Positions 48,258 to 58,154 of a stretch of DNA of 64,000 bases are shown here, piece by piece. The DNA is taken from positions 1 through 64,000 of the forward strand of contig JABSQB010000010.1 of assembly GCA_013214545.1 (NCBI GenBank). Reading direction: 5' to 3'. The stretch comes from Henriciella sp. GTDB lineage: Bacteria; Pseudomonadota; Alphaproteobacteria; Caulobacterales; Hyphomonadaceae. The number at the start of each line of letters is the position of its first letter. The first letter of the stretch is position 1. A program made the position numbers and the translations under genes. Below the pieces are notes generated by a model, which saw nothing but the letters and a program-made list of their open reading frames with translations, was not told the origin of the DNA and ran no database searches.

Positions 48258-50855
48258 CTAGAAGCGAGTGGACGTACTGAATCGGAAGGTCTCCGTCCGG
48301 TCGTACTCCTCCTTGCGTAGGATTTGTGAAAAGTCGAACTGGATAGGTCCGAACGGTGAGTCCCAGCCCACTGAAAGGCCCGCTGAAGCGCGAAGCCCAA
48401 GTGCATCTCTAATGGTTCGGGAAGCGGGTAGGCCGCCCGGAATGTTGTTGAACTGTCCGGCCCGGGTGGTGAAGAAAATCTCTGTCTCCCCGGTGGTCTC
48501 GTTCAGGACCAGATCAGAATCGTCCAGGATGCCGACAGACCCTGCCTCAACGAACAGCTTGGTCCGAATACCATACTCTTCGGGCAGATAATTCGGAATC
48601 GTGATCTCACCTGTGCCTTGGTAATAGACTTTGCCGCCAAGCGAGTTTTGCGCGATAACGTCAATGACATTACCTTCAGTGTCAGCGATCACATCGACAA
48701 CGCGAGGACCGAGGCCAGCAACATCAAAGCCGCGGAACGAAGATCCGCCGCGGAAGAAACGGTTGTTAATCCGGATGCTGTCATCATCTCCCCAGGGTTC
48801 GATCACACCGCCAGACAACCGCACGCTGGCGCGGACACCTTTGAAGATTCCGCGATAGGCAGCGCCGGTCAGCTCCGTTCGGACGTACTGCACGTCGCCG
48901 CCGAAGCCAGCAAAATCTTGTGAAATCGAGAGGTCGAAGCCGCCGGTTGGCGCAATCGGGTCATTCCGCCGGTCCCAGTTAAAAGAGTATCCGATCAGCG
49001 ATGTGATATCCGAACGCTCACTGTTACAAATCGTCGAACGGAAGGCGTAGAGCGGCGAACACTGGTCTACAATAATTGTCCCATCCGGCAAAGGTGTACG
49101 ATCAATCGGGATCGGCACCTGAACCGCAGTATCGTCGCTTGGGTCATCGGGCGTCGCGGGGATGTTGCGATCGATCAGGATTTCTTCGGTCGCCAGCCCG
49201 CCGCCATCTTCGAAGATAACAAGTTGGGTGTCTTCAACATTAATCTCATCCGATTGCAGGCGATAGCGCAGCTGCAGTCCTGTATTGTCGGTGACCGGGA
49301 AGCCAAAGCTCACACCGGCACCAATGGTTTCGGACTCAAAGTCGGAAACATCGAGGAAGTCTGAACGGGTCGAGAAAAGCTCGAGGCCGGCTGACAGGTT
49401 GCGATCCAGAAAGCGCGGTTCCTGAAATCTAAAATCGACAAACTGTTGACGATCCGATGCCGACACGCGGGCGATCAGAGTTTGCCCACGGCCACGTAAG
49501 TTGCGCTGAGACACACTCAAATCGATCAGGAAGGCGTCTACAGAAGAAAAACCGGCCGCAAACGACAATTCGCCGGTTGCCTGTTCCTTCACCTCAAGAT
49601 CGACAACGGTGCGGTCCGGGCGCGTGCCGGCCCGTTCAGTGATTTCAACCTCTTCAAAATAGCCAAGCGCGCGAACCCGGTTTCGCGAACGATCAAGCAG
49701 AACGCGGTTAAACGCATCGCCTTCAGCAACGCGAAGCTCTCGCCGTATGACCCGGTCGAGCGTGCTGGTGTTACCGACAATATTGATCCGTTCGATATAG
49801 ACACGCGGTCCTTCATCGATAGCGAAGGTTACATTCACCTTACGGGTTTCGGGATCGGCTTCGAGCCTCGGATTGATGTCAACAAAGGCATATCCAGCGA
49901 TACCAGCGGCATAGGTCAGTGTATCAATCGTGTCTTCGATCTGATCGCCGCGGAACAAATCGCCATCCTGAATGGCAATCGCACGGCGTAGGCCTTCTGA
50001 ACTCAGCTTATCGAGCGCGGTCTCAACCTGAACGTCGCCAAACGTATACTGCTCGCCCTCTTCAATCGTGTAGGTGATGTAGAAGTCTTCGCGGTCCGGC
50101 GTTAGGTCAGCAACCGCAGAAATTACGCGAAAATCATAATAGCCGCGATTTTGATAGAACTGGCGCAGAAGTTCGCGGTCATATTCGAGGCGGCCAGGGT
50201 CATAGTTGTCGTTCGAGCTGAAAAAGCGCCACCAGCGCGATTGTTTGGTTACGACCTCACTGCGCAGACGTCGGTCAGTGAACTCATCATTGCCGATAAA
50301 GTTGATAGCGCGCACACCCGTAACCGGACCTTCAGTGACCACGAACACCAGGTCAACGCGGTTTTGATCCAGCGGCTTGTATTGCGGTTCCACCGTGGCA
50401 GAGAAGCGTCCAGACTGCCGGTACAACTCAAGAATGCGCTGCACATCCGCCTGTACGCGTGCGGCGGTAAAGATACCGCGCGGAGCGGCTTGAACTTCTT
50501 CCCGCAATTTATCGTCATCCAGGGCGCGATTGCCTTCAAACAAGACGCGGTTGATGATCGGGTTCTCAACCACGCGCACGACCAGATCCGGACCGGCTTT
50601 TTCAAAGCTCGCATCCGCAAATAGGCCCGTGGCAAACAGTGTTTTAAGCGACAAGTCGATGCGAGACGGATCAAACGTATCACCTGGCGAAACCAGCAGA
50701 TAGGACTGTACCGTGCGGTCTTCGATACGCTGATTGCCTTCAATGCGGATCTGGCGAATCGTCTCGGACGATTGCGCAACGGCCTCCAGAACGGGTGTTC
50801 CAGTTAGAGCAAGCGCGCTCGTCGCCATGAAGGCTGCAGCCAGTACTTTACGCAT
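48258..50855 (-). CDS. bamA: Outer membrane protein assembly factor BamA
   Basis: The 865-residue protein has a signal peptide (MRKVLAAAFMATSALALTGTPVLEAVAQ), five POTRA domains (about 30-425) and a C-terminal 16-stranded barrel ending in a Phe (FRFSTSTRF). The loop-6 motif is FRGFD. It is longer than E. coli BamA (810). Part of the excess is a barrel loop (about 570-630) with the Cys pair DQCSPLYAFRSTIC. It inserts beta-barrel proteins in the outer membrane. The ATG at 50855 (GGATCGAGGG upstream) replaces the ORF-track start. Confidence 0.96.
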   Translation of the reverse strand: MRKVLAAAFMATSALALTGTPVLEAVAQSSETIRQIRIEGNQRIEDRTVQSYLLVSPGDTFDPSRIDLSLKTLFATGLFADASFEKAGPDLVVRVVENPIINRVLFEGNRALDDDKLREEVQAAPRGIFTAARVQADVQRILELYRQSGRFSATVEPQYKPLDQNRVDLVFVVTEGPVTGVRAINFIGNDEFTDRRLRSEVVTKQSRWWRFFSSNDNYDPGRLEYDRELLRQFYQNRGYYDFRVISAVADLTPDREDFYITYTIEEGEQYTFGDVQVETALDKLSSEGLRRAIAIQDGDLFRGDQIEDTIDTLTYAAGIAGYAFVDINPRLEADPETRKVNVTFAIDEGPRVYIERINIVGNTSTLDRVIRRELRVAEGDAFNRVLLDRSRNRVRALGYFEEVEITERAGTRPDRTVVDLEVKEQATGELSFAAGFSSVDAFLIDLSVSQRNLRGRGQTLIARVSASDRQQFVDFRFQEPRFLDRNLSAGLELFSTRSDFLDVSDFESETIGAGVSFGFPVTDNTGLQLRYRLQSDEINVEDTQLVIFEDGGGLATEEILIDRNIPATPDDPSDDTAVQVPIPIDRTPLPDGTIIVDQCSPLYAFRSTICNSERSDITSLIGYSFNWDRRNDPIAPTGGFDLSISQDFAGFGGDVQYVRTELTGAAYRGIFKGVRASVRLSGGVIEPWGDDDSIRINNRFFRGGSSFRGFDVAGLGPRVVDVIADTEGNVIDVIAQNSLGGKVYYQGTGEITIPNYLPEEYGIRTKLFVEAGSVGILDDSDLVLNETTGETEIFFTTRAGQFNNIPGGLPASRTIRDALGLRASAGLSVGWDSPFGPIQFDFSQILRKEEYDRTETFRFSTSTRF

Positions 50856-50884
50856 CGATCCCTCGATCCTCCTTGGTAAGCGTC

Positions 50885-52060
50885 CTATTCGCTTGTTGGT
50901 CTTTCGAAAAGACCGGTTTCCAGAACATCGCCCCAAGTGATGAAAACGAACATGGTCAATAGCAGACCGAGCCCAGCCATCAATGCCACCTCCTGCACCT
51001 TTTCAGGCATGACCTTACCGGTCACGAACTCATAGGCATTGAAAACGAGGTGGCCACCATCAAGAACCGGTAACGGCAACAGGTTGAAAAAGCCGATCCC
51101 GATTGAGATCAGTGCGCATAGCTGCAGCACGGACCATCCAAGTGTGCTCAGCCGCGTGGTCAGCGGCACGGCGTCTGCGCCCATGGCCTGATTGACGATA
51201 CGACGCCCGGCATCACCAATCGCGATCGGGCCGCTCATCAAAGCGAGCGGCTCCTTGCCGGTGACGATTCTACCGAGCATATAAACGGTGTGCTCAACGG
51301 TGCTCTTGGTTTCCAGCACACCTTTGCTGAGGGCGCTGATCGGACCGTAGCGGCGATACTCTACGCTTTCGATCACCGGCGCTGGCGCGATACCAATTGT
51401 GCCCTGAGGAACAATCTGACCGAGTTGATTCTCTCGTACTTCGCGCCGCGGCGTCACCGACAAAGTGAGCGATTCTGAACCGCGCTGGACATCGAAGTCG
51501 AGCGCCCGCCCGGACGACATGCTGGTAATGACAATGAGATCTGAAAGCGCCTGAATGGGTTTGCCGTCAATCGAACGGATGACATCACCTGGCTGCATGC
51601 CTGCAGCTTCAGCCGGATAATCAGGCGCTACGCTGTAGGCATAAACATCATAAGTCTCCACCCCGCGAAATGCGAAGAAAATGGCAAATAGCAAGACGGC
51701 GAGAATAAAGTTGGCCGCCGGTCCTGCTAAAGCCACCAGAGAACGCGCGCCCACGCCGAGCTGCGGATAGGGTTTGCCGACAGGGCCGTCTACGACCTTA
51801 CCAACATCATTCGGCAGCTGGCTCTCACCCACGAATTTGACGAAGCCGCCGAGCGGAATCCAATTCACGCGCCAACGGGTGCCATTCTTGTCCTTGGTTT
51901 CGAAGATCGGTTTGCCAAATCCGACAGAAAACGACTCAACGGCGGCGCCATACCATCGACCCATCCAATAATGGCCGAGTTCGTGTATGATCACGACGAC
52001 GCCCAATAAGAACGCTAGGCATACCAGAAATATCGGGCCCTGCGACAGAATCTCGGTCAC
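50885..52060 (-). CDS. rseP: RseP-type site-2 zinc metalloprotease
   Basis: The 391-residue membrane protease has the zinc motif HELGH (26-30) in the first helix, one clear PDZ domain (about 125-205, GMQPGDVIRSIDGKPI) and the second metal-ligand motif NLLPLPVLDGGH (about 330-341). It cuts membrane-embedded anti-sigma factors and leftover signal peptides. The start is GTG at 52060, overlapping the dxr stop (GTGA). The gene lies 29 bases before bamA. Confidence 0.95.
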   Translation of the reverse strand: MTEILSQGPIFLVCLAFLLGVVVIIHELGHYWMGRWYGAAVESFSVGFGKPIFETKDKNGTRWRVNWIPLGGFVKFVGESQLPNDVGKVVDGPVGKPYPQLGVGARSLVALAGPAANFILAVLLFAIFFAFRGVETYDVYAYSVAPDYPAEAAGMQPGDVIRSIDGKPIQALSDLIVITSMSSGRALDFDVQRGSESLTLSVTPRREVRENQLGQIVPQGTIGIAPAPVIESVEYRRYGPISALSKGVLETKSTVEHTVYMLGRIVTGKEPLALMSGPIAIGDAGRRIVNQAMGADAVPLTTRLSTLGWSVLQLCALISIGIGFFNLLPLPVLDGGHLVFNAYEFVTGKVMPEKVQEVALMAGLGLLLTMFVFITWGDVLETGLFERPTSE

Positions 52061-53271
52061 GCTGTACGCTCCTGCTTCTGGCTCTTCACTTCATCCAGAA
52101 GCGCGCCCGTCAATCTTTCAGCTTCGGATTGTATTGCTAGAATCGCTTCCAAGTTTTCGCAATCCTCACAAGACATTGATCCGGTCAGAAACCGCTCCAT
52201 CACAGTCTCCACAATCCAGCTTATGTCGAGGAATCCGCATTGGCCCGCGAGAAATGCAGCTACGGCCCCTTCATTAGCGCAATTTAATACAATCGGCGCG
52301 CCTTTTGCGAGATTTATCGCTCGGCGCGCAAGATCAACCGCGGGAAACTTCGAGGCGTCGAGCGGCTCAAAATCAAGCTGACTCAGAGCCACCAGGTCCA
52401 GTCGATCGACGGGTGTTGACTCGCGCCGCTCGGGCCACGTTAATGCATGCGAGATCGGTGTGCGCATGTCAGGAACACCCATCTGCGCGAGCACTGAGCC
52501 ATCGCGATAGGCGACCGCAGAATGCAGAATCGATTGCGGATGCACCACAACTTCAATCTGATCTTCGGGTAGGTCGAAGAGATAGCAGGCTTCGATCAGT
52601 TCGAGCCCTTTATTAAACAGGGTCGCGCTATCGATCGAGATTTTCTCGCCCATGTCCCAGCGCGGATGCGCTAAAGCACGGCGGGGCGTGACTGTTTTCA
52701 GGTCTTCCCTCGTCGCTGTTCGAAACGGCCCGCCAGAGGCAGTGAGAATGATGCGCTCCACATCCTCGCGACGCTCCATAACCTGAAACATCGCATTGTG
52801 TTCGGAATCGGTAGGCACGATCTCGGTACTTCGTTCTGCCGCGATCCGCTTCAAAAGCGGTCCAGCGCAAACCATGCTCTCTTTATTGGCGAGCGCGACG
52901 GAGTTTCCAGCATCCACGGCCGCCAGAGTGGACGGCAATCCGGATATTCCGACAATCGCTGCAAGCACGCGGTCGACCGGGCGACGAGCGGCGTCGTCAA
53001 CGGCGTCCGAACCGGCAGAAACCTCAATATCGAGGCCTGAGAGCGCATCGCGCACCAATTCGAGCTTAGACTGGTCAGCGATCACCACGCATTGGGGCTC
53101 GAATTCTCGCGCTTGCTCAATCAATAAATCCGCGTTTCGCCCTCCGGCGAGTGTGTCGATCGCGAAGACAGGGTCTGATGACTGCACATTCGCGTGCGCA
53201 ACCACCGACAATGCCGATGTTCCGATAGATCCGGTTGACCCCAGAATCGAGATGGTTCTAACGCCACTCAT
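52057..53271 (-). CDS. dxr: 1-deoxy-D-xylulose 5-phosphate reductoisomerase
   Basis: The 404-residue protein has an NADPH fold (ILGSTGSIGTSAL), the ALANKESMVCAG block, PTDSEHNAMFQ at the metal/substrate site, ASGGPFR, the HPRWDMG motif and a C-terminal helical domain. It makes MEP in isoprenoid synthesis. The ATG at 53271 overlaps the cdsA stop (ATGA) and gives the right length; the ORF-track start is 73 codons too early. Confidence 0.96.
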   Translation of the reverse strand: MSGVRTISILGSTGSIGTSALSVVAHANVQSSDPVFAIDTLAGGRNADLLIEQAREFEPQCVVIADQSKLELVRDALSGLDIEVSAGSDAVDDAARRPVDRVLAAIVGISGLPSTLAAVDAGNSVALANKESMVCAGPLLKRIAAERSTEIVPTDSEHNAMFQVMERREDVERIILTASGGPFRTATREDLKTVTPRRALAHPRWDMGEKISIDSATLFNKGLELIEACYLFDLPEDQIEVVVHPQSILHSAVAYRDGSVLAQMGVPDMRTPISHALTWPERRESTPVDRLDLVALSQLDFEPLDASKFPAVDLARRAINLAKGAPIVLNCANEGAVAAFLAGQCGFLDISWIVETVMERFLTGSMSCEDCENLEAILAIQSEAERLTGALLDEVKSQKQERTA

Positions 53272-54086
53272 GCGTCTAGCCCTAATACGCGAACGAAGCT
53301 TGGGGCAAACACAAATGCCAGCGCGGAAACGACGCAAACCAATCCGAGACCATCGACTCGGTCCAGCAACCCACCATGGCCAGGCACAAATCCGCTCGAA
53401 TCCTTGATGCCATAGCGTCGTTTCGTGGAGCTTTCGAACATGTCGCCAAACTGCGCCACGATCGAGATCAATGCCCCCAGCGCAATCCAAGCGATTTGGT
53501 TCCCGCCCGTTATATTCGCCGCCAGGATACCGCAGGCCGCGCTGAATACGACGGCGCCAATTGCGCCGCTCCAGGTCTTGGACGGAGAGTCAGAATGCAA
53601 TAGCGGACCGCGCAAGAGCCGTCCGGTGAAGTAGGCAGCGGAGTCTGAGCCCCAGACAATTCCCATGAAGATAAGTGCCGCAGTCGCGCCGTCCCACGAC
53701 CCCTCCCGCAAGTAAAACAAGGCGAGCGGCATGCCCGCGACGTAGAGCAGACCAAAACTTTCCGCCCCGCGCCGGGAAGACACCGGGTGCGTAATACTCG
53801 CGACCAACATGGCGCCGATCAAAGCCCAAAGCGCCCAGAGATGCTCGCCCATGGCCACAGGAATGAATGGCAGGATCGCCAGCGCGACGAAGGGTTTCAT
53901 CGAAGGTGATGCCGTCATCCGCACCCATTCGTAGGCCATTAACGCGGCGAATATGGCGCAAGCGACTGCCAGCAGAGCGCCACCCGTCCAAACCACAAAC
54001 AAGCCAAATGGGATTAAAATAGCGGCTGAGATTAGTCGCAGACCAAGATCGCCGAGTTGGCCGTCATGTTGCTTCTGGCGGCTCAT
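53268..54086 (-). CDS. cdsA: Phosphatidate cytidylyltransferase
   Basis: The 272-residue multi-pass membrane protein has about eight helices and the CdsA signature near its C-terminus (SIVAQFGDMFESSTKRRYGIKDSSGFVPGHGGLLDRVDGL). It makes CDP-diacylglycerol for phospholipid synthesis. It follows uppS by 2 bases and overlaps dxr by 4 bases. Confidence 0.95.
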   Translation of the reverse strand: MSRQKQHDGQLGDLGLRLISAAILIPFGLFVVWTGGALLAVACAIFAALMAYEWVRMTASPSMKPFVALAILPFIPVAMGEHLWALWALIGAMLVASITHPVSSRRGAESFGLLYVAGMPLALFYLREGSWDGATAALIFMGIVWGSDSAAYFTGRLLRGPLLHSDSPSKTWSGAIGAVVFSAACGILAANITGGNQIAWIALGALISIVAQFGDMFESSTKRRYGIKDSSGFVPGHGGLLDRVDGLGLVCVVSALAFVFAPSFVRVLGLDA

Positions 54087-54088
54087 GA

Positions 54089-54853
54089 TCAGGCTGTCCC
54101 GGAAGCCAATCCGCCAAACCGACGCTCGCGTTTCTGAAACGTCTCGATTGCTTCAACCAGGTGCTCTTTACCGAAATCTGGCCACAGCACATCCATGAAG
54201 ACAAGCTCTGCATAAGCGGCCTGCCAAATAAGAAAATTGCTAAGCCGGTACTCACCGCTGGTGCGAATAACGATATCCGGATCCGGCACATCTGCTGTAT
54301 CAAGAAAGCCCTGAAACGCCTCTTCGCTCAGCTCAGCGGTATCGAGAGAGCCATCCGACAAGGCCGCGGCGGCGGCTTGCACAGCCCTGACGATTTCTTC
54401 TCTTCCGCCATAATTGAATGCGATGCAGAGATTGAATTCGGAGTTTTCCCGCGTACGCGCCTCGGCCCGATCAACCAGTTCACGAATATCATCCGGCAAG
54501 CCCTTGCGCGTCCCCAGGATACGGACACGAACGCCTTCATTCGCCAAGCGATCCAGATCGCGCTTCACATAGGCTTTTAGCAAACCAAACAGCGCGTTCA
54601 CCTCGGAAACGGGACGGCGCCAATTCTCGGTTGAAAACGAGTAAACAGTGAGATTTTTGAGCCCAACTTCTTGCGCCGCCTCTACGGTCCGGCGCAGGGC
54701 TTCCACACCGCGCTCATGACCAACCGCACGAGGCAGGTTTCGCGCCTTTGCCCAGCGACCATTCCCATCCATGATAATGGCAATGTGCTCAGGAAAACTG
54801 CCGGTTGGAGGCCCACCCTCCCCGGTCTGGGCAGCTGATGGGGCGGAGGTCAA
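54089..54853 (-). CDS. uppS: Undecaprenyl diphosphate synthase
   Basis: The 254-residue cis-prenyltransferase has [23 protein letters not shown] at the N-terminus, [25 protein letters not shown] and the C-terminal [21 protein letters not shown]. It makes the lipid carrier for cell wall and O-antigen synthesis. The start appears to be TTG at 54853, overlapping the frr stop (TTGA); no ATG occurs before the IIMDGNGRW core. Confidence 0.95.
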   Translation of the reverse strand: MTSAPSAAQTGEGGPPTGSFPEHIAIIMDGNGRWAKARNLPRAVGHERGVEALRRTVEAAQEVGLKNLTVYSFSTENWRRPVSEVNALFGLLKAYVKRDLDRLANEGVRVRILGTRKGLPDDIRELVDRAEARTRENSEFNLCIAFNYGGREEIVRAVQAAAAALSDGSLDTAELSEEAFQGFLDTADVPDPDIVIRTSGEYRLSNFLIWQAAYAELVFMDVLWPDFGKEHLVEAIETFQKRERRFGGLASGTA

Positions 54854-55404
54854 ACCTGCATAATCTCCGCTTCTTTATTCTTCAGTGCATCGTCGACTTT
54901 GCTGACAAAACTGTCGGTCAGTTTTTGAACTTCGTCAGACAGCGAGCGATGTTCGTCTTCGCTGATATCGCCGTCTTTTTCCATTTTCTTCAGCCCGTCC
55001 ATGCCGTCGCGGCGAACATTGCGAACCGCAACTCGCGCCGCCTCCGCATACTTGCCAGCCACTTTAGTGAGCTCGACCCGGCGCTCTTCGTTGAGCGGAG
55101 GAATCGGAATGCGCAGCGTCTGTCCATCAACCACCGGGTTGAGGCCCAAGCCCGACTCGCGGATGGCTTTGTCAGCGGCTCCCACGAGGCCCTTGTCCCA
55201 TATGTTCACGCCGATCATTCGCGCATCCATAACGGAGACGGAGCCGACCTGATTAAGCGGCATCAACGATCCATACGCTGAAACCTGCACGCTATCGAGC
55301 AAGTTCACTGAGGCGCGGCCGGTGCGCAGACCCTGCAATTCGGTCTGCAGAGAACTTATCGCGCCGTCCATACGACGCTCTAGGTCTTTTTTATCGTAGT
55401 TCAT
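54850..55404 (-). CDS. frr: Ribosome recycling factor
   Basis: The 184-residue protein has the RRF sequence landmarks: [53 protein letters not shown] and [19 protein letters not shown]. It frees ribosomes after termination, with EF-G. It follows pyrH by 10 bases, with the conserved order tsf-pyrH-frr-uppS. Confidence 0.97.
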   Translation of the reverse strand: MNYDKKDLERRMDGAISSLQTELQGLRTGRASVNLLDSVQVSAYGSLMPLNQVGSVSVMDARMIGVNIWDKGLVGAADKAIRESGLGLNPVVDGQTLRIPIPPLNEERRVELTKVAGKYAEAARVAVRNVRRDGMDGLKKMEKDGDISEDEHRSLSDEVQKLTDSFVSKVDDALKNKEAEIMQV

Positions 55405-55414
55405 TTTCTTTCCC

Positions 55415-56155
55415 TCACGAACCGGAGATGAGTGTGCTAGGGCCTTGTCCTGTCAGGACATCCTGCAAAGCCCCTTTATGATGCAGGGAGAAAACCACAA
55501 TCGGTATGTTTGTGTCACGCATAAGGCTGACCGCCGACGCGTCCATGACTTTCAGATCGCGCGCCAGCACATCCTGATAGGTCAGTCTGTCATAGCGCTC
55601 TGCATTCAGATCGGTCTTCGGATCAGCTGAATACACGCCATCAACTTGTGTGCCTTTCATCATCGCTTCGCAATGCATTTCCGCGGCGCGCAAAGCGGCG
55701 CCCGTATCGGTGGTAAAATAAGGATTGCCTGTACCCGCGGCGAAAATCACCACGCGGCCTTTTTCCATATGGCGAATGGCGCGCCGGCGAATGAATGGCT
55801 CGCAGATTTCGTCCATGCGAATACCGGACTGCACGCGGGTCTGTACACCGATCGACTCTAGCGCACTTTGCATGGCGAGCGCATTCATGATCGTCGCCAG
55901 CATGCCCATGGAGTCCGCTTGCGAGCGCTCCATGCCCTGGGCCGCGCCTTTCATACCCCTGAAGATATTACCGCCGCCAATAACCAGGCAGATCTCAACC
56001 CCGAGTTCGCGAGCGGCGGCGATTTCTTCGGCGAACCCGAGGCACGTCGGCATATGAATGCCGTAATCGGTGGGGCCCATCAGGGCTTCACCGGAGATCT
56101 TCAAAAGGACGCGCTTAAACCGCAGTTCACTTGAGGGTTCTGATTCACCTGACAT
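55415..56155 (-). CDS. pyrH: Uridylate kinase
   Basis: The 246-residue amino acid kinase-fold protein has [59 protein letters not shown] and [11 protein letters not shown]. It phosphorylates UMP to UDP. The ATG at 56155, with GGAG upstream, is preferred over the ORF-track start. A strong hairpin separates it from tsf. Confidence 0.96.
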   Translation of the reverse strand: MSGESEPSSELRFKRVLLKISGEALMGPTDYGIHMPTCLGFAEEIAAARELGVEICLVIGGGNIFRGMKGAAQGMERSQADSMGMLATIMNALAMQSALESIGVQTRVQSGIRMDEICEPFIRRRAIRHMEKGRVVIFAAGTGNPYFTTDTGAALRAAEMHCEAMMKGTQVDGVYSADPKTDLNAERYDRLTYQDVLARDLKVMDASAVSLMRDTNIPIVVFSLHHKGALQDVLTGQGPSTLISGS

Positions 56156-56191
56156 TACGCGTCTCCAATATCCCAAGAGGGCATAAAAGAT

Positions 56192-56220
56192 TCCCGGCCA
56201 CCTGTCATCGGTGGCCGGGA
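56192..56220 (-). terminator. Strong hairpin between tsf and pyrH
   Basis: TCCCGGCCACC and GGTGGCCGGGA form a perfect 11-base stem around a 7-base loop, followed on the minus strand by ATCTTTTA. It lies 27 bases after the tsf stop and 36 bases before the pyrH start. It is probably a partial terminator or attenuator. Confidence 0.75.
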
Positions 56221-56247
56221 CCCAAAAGCACTTATTTTTTTAAGGCC

Positions 56248-57147
56248 TTAAGCCTTGGTCATGGAGGCAACTTCGTCAGCGAAATTGTCTTCCACTTTTT
56301 CGATGCCGTCACCAAGCTTGAACATAACAAAGCCAGCCAGCTCTGCGCCGCTATCAGAAATGAACTGACCAACGGTCTGATCTGGATTCATAACGAATTG
56401 CTGCTCAACAAGGACGACTTCTTTATAGAACTTCTTGATCCGGCCTTCGATCATCTTTTCGATGACATTGGCGGGCTTGCCGCTTTGCTCAGCTTGCTCA
56501 GTCAGAATCTGCTTCTCACGAGCAACCAGCTCTTGGTCGAGATCAGCAACAGTGGCGGAGGCTGGCGAGGTCGCGGCGACGTGCATCGCAACCTTCTTGC
56601 CCGCCTCGGCGAGGTCACCAGAGCCGTTGAGACCAACAAGCACGCCGATTTTGCCCATGCCGGGGGCTTCCGCGCTATGTATGTAGGCAGCTACAGAGTC
56701 GGCTTTGACCTGAGCCGCGCGGCGCAGGGTCATGTTCTCGCCGATCGTGCCGACGAGGCGCTTGATCATGTCCTCGACCGAACCGTCACCATCTGGGGCA
56801 CCGGCAGCAGCCAGCGCCTCTGTCGTGCCTTCCGTTGTGAGCGCGATACCAGCAATGTCACTGAGCGCCTTCTGGAAGGTTTCGTTACGCGCCACAAAAT
56901 CGGTCTCAGCGTTGAGCTCGACCACAGAACCGGTCTTGCCATCGTCTGAAACAACTGCTGCGACGAGGCCGTCAGCCGCGGTGCGGCCAGACTTTTTCGC
57001 GGCCTTGGACAGGCCTTTCGCGCGCAGCCAATCGATTGCGGCTTCGACGTCACCGTCATTCTCGACGAGCGCCTTTTTTGCATCCATCATACCTGCGCCA
57101 GTCTTGTCACGCAGATCCTTGACGAGGGCAGCAGTGATTTGAGCCAT
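56248..57147 (-). CDS. tsf: Elongation factor Ts
   Basis: The 299-residue protein has the N-terminal UBA-like domain and motifs [22 protein letters not shown] and [13 protein letters not shown]. Two dimerisation-type repeats follow, with [22 protein letters not shown]. It recycles EF-Tu-GDP. The ATG at 57147 is preferred, with AGGAAGACCAGG upstream. It follows rpsB on the same transcript. Confidence 0.97.
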   Translation of the reverse strand: MAQITAALVKDLRDKTGAGMMDAKKALVENDGDVEAAIDWLRAKGLSKAAKKSGRTAADGLVAAVVSDDGKTGSVVELNAETDFVARNETFQKALSDIAGIALTTEGTTEALAAAGAPDGDGSVEDMIKRLVGTIGENMTLRRAAQVKADSVAAYIHSAEAPGMGKIGVLVGLNGSGDLAEAGKKVAMHVAATSPASATVADLDQELVAREKQILTEQAEQSGKPANVIEKMIEGRIKKFYKEVVLVEQQFVMNPDQTVGQFISDSGAELAGFVMFKLGDGIEKVEDNFADEVASMTKA

Positions 57148-57180
57148 CCTGGTCTTCCTTCTGTTCAAACCTGTGTTTGT

Positions 57181-58005
57181 TTAAGCTTCAGTCTTGTCTT
57201 CTGACGCTTCCTCGGTCGCAGCTTCTTCTTCGGCTGCGTCGGCTGCGGCTAGATCCGCTTCGACCAGGGCTTCGACATCTTCCGCCTCGCCAAGGTCAAT
57301 CCCAAGTCCCGCAGAAGACTCTGCGAGGCCGTCGAGCACTGCGTCTGCAACTAGGTTGCAGTAGAGCGAAATTGCGCGCGCCGCATCATCATTGCCCGGA
57401 AATGGGAAATCAGCATCATCGGGATCGCAATTGGTGTCGACAACGGCGACAACCGGGATGCCCAGCTTACGGGCTTCCTTGATCGCAATCGCTTCCTTAT
57501 TTGTGTCGACCACGAAGATCAGGTCTGGCAGGCCGCCCATATTGGCGATACCGCCCAGTGCTTTGTCCAGCTTTTCGCGATCACGCTCCAAGTTGAGGAG
57601 CTCTTTCTTGGTCAGACCTGATGTCTCTTTGTCGCCAAGGACTTCTTCCAGCTCACGCAGGCGCTTGATCGAGTTCGAAACCGTCGACCAGTTGGTCAGT
57701 GTGCCGCCGAGCCAGCGGTGGTTCATGTAATACTGAGCGCAACGCTGCGCTGCTTCAGCGACCGGCTGGGACGCCTGGCGCTTGGTGCCGACGAACAGAA
57801 CGCGGCCGCCTTTGGCAACCGTGTCACGCACTTTGACCAGCGCTTGGTGAAGCAGCGGGACAGTCGCCGATAGATCCATAATGTGAATGCCAGAACGCGC
57901 GCCATAGATGAATTGCTTCATCTTGGGGTTCCAGCGATGTGTTTGGTGACCGAAGTGAACGCCAGATTGCAGCAGTTCACGCATTGTGAATTCAGGCAAT
58001 GCCAT
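57181..58005 (-). CDS. rpsB: 30S ribosomal protein S2
   Basis: The 274-residue protein starts [27 protein letters not shown], the standard S2 start, with the HHxWLGGT-type block [13 protein letters not shown] and an acidic Glu/Ala-rich C-terminal extension of about 40 residues, common in alphaproteobacteria. The ATG at 58005 follows AAGGAAAAC; the ORF-track start is too early. Confidence 0.97.
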   Translation of the reverse strand: MALPEFTMRELLQSGVHFGHQTHRWNPKMKQFIYGARSGIHIMDLSATVPLLHQALVKVRDTVAKGGRVLFVGTKRQASQPVAEAAQRCAQYYMNHRWLGGTLTNWSTVSNSIKRLRELEEVLGDKETSGLTKKELLNLERDREKLDKALGGIANMGGLPDLIFVVDTNKEAIAIKEARKLGIPVVAVVDTNCDPDDADFPFPGNDDAARAISLYCNLVADAVLDGLAESSAGLGIDLGEAEDVEALVEADLAAADAAEEEAATEEASEDKTEA

Positions 58006-58102
58006 CTTAGTTTTCCTTATCCGGTTGACCGGCATGATCCCTATCGAGCCTCACTTGAGGACCGACACCGGAAGGACCACGCATCGGGGGTTATGGCGCG
58101 GG

Positions 58103-58130
58103 TCTATACATGAATTGGCGGCGGGCGCAA
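58103..58130 (-). promoter_or_regulatory. Candidate rpsB-tsf promoter
   Basis: On the minus strand TTGCGC and TATAGA are separated by 16 bases, about 97 bases before the rpsB ATG. The leader holds an inverted repeat (CCGGT-CA-ACCGG) near 58021-58032. Moderate match only; prediction by eye. Confidence 0.4.
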
Positions 58131-58154
58131 CCGTACAGTTCAGATTGCAACCAA

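Noticed and set aside
53272-53490. N-terminal 73-codon extension of dxr in the ORF track
   Set aside because: It lies wholly inside cdsA, has no family match, and the ATG overlapping the cdsA stop gives the normal DXR N-terminus.
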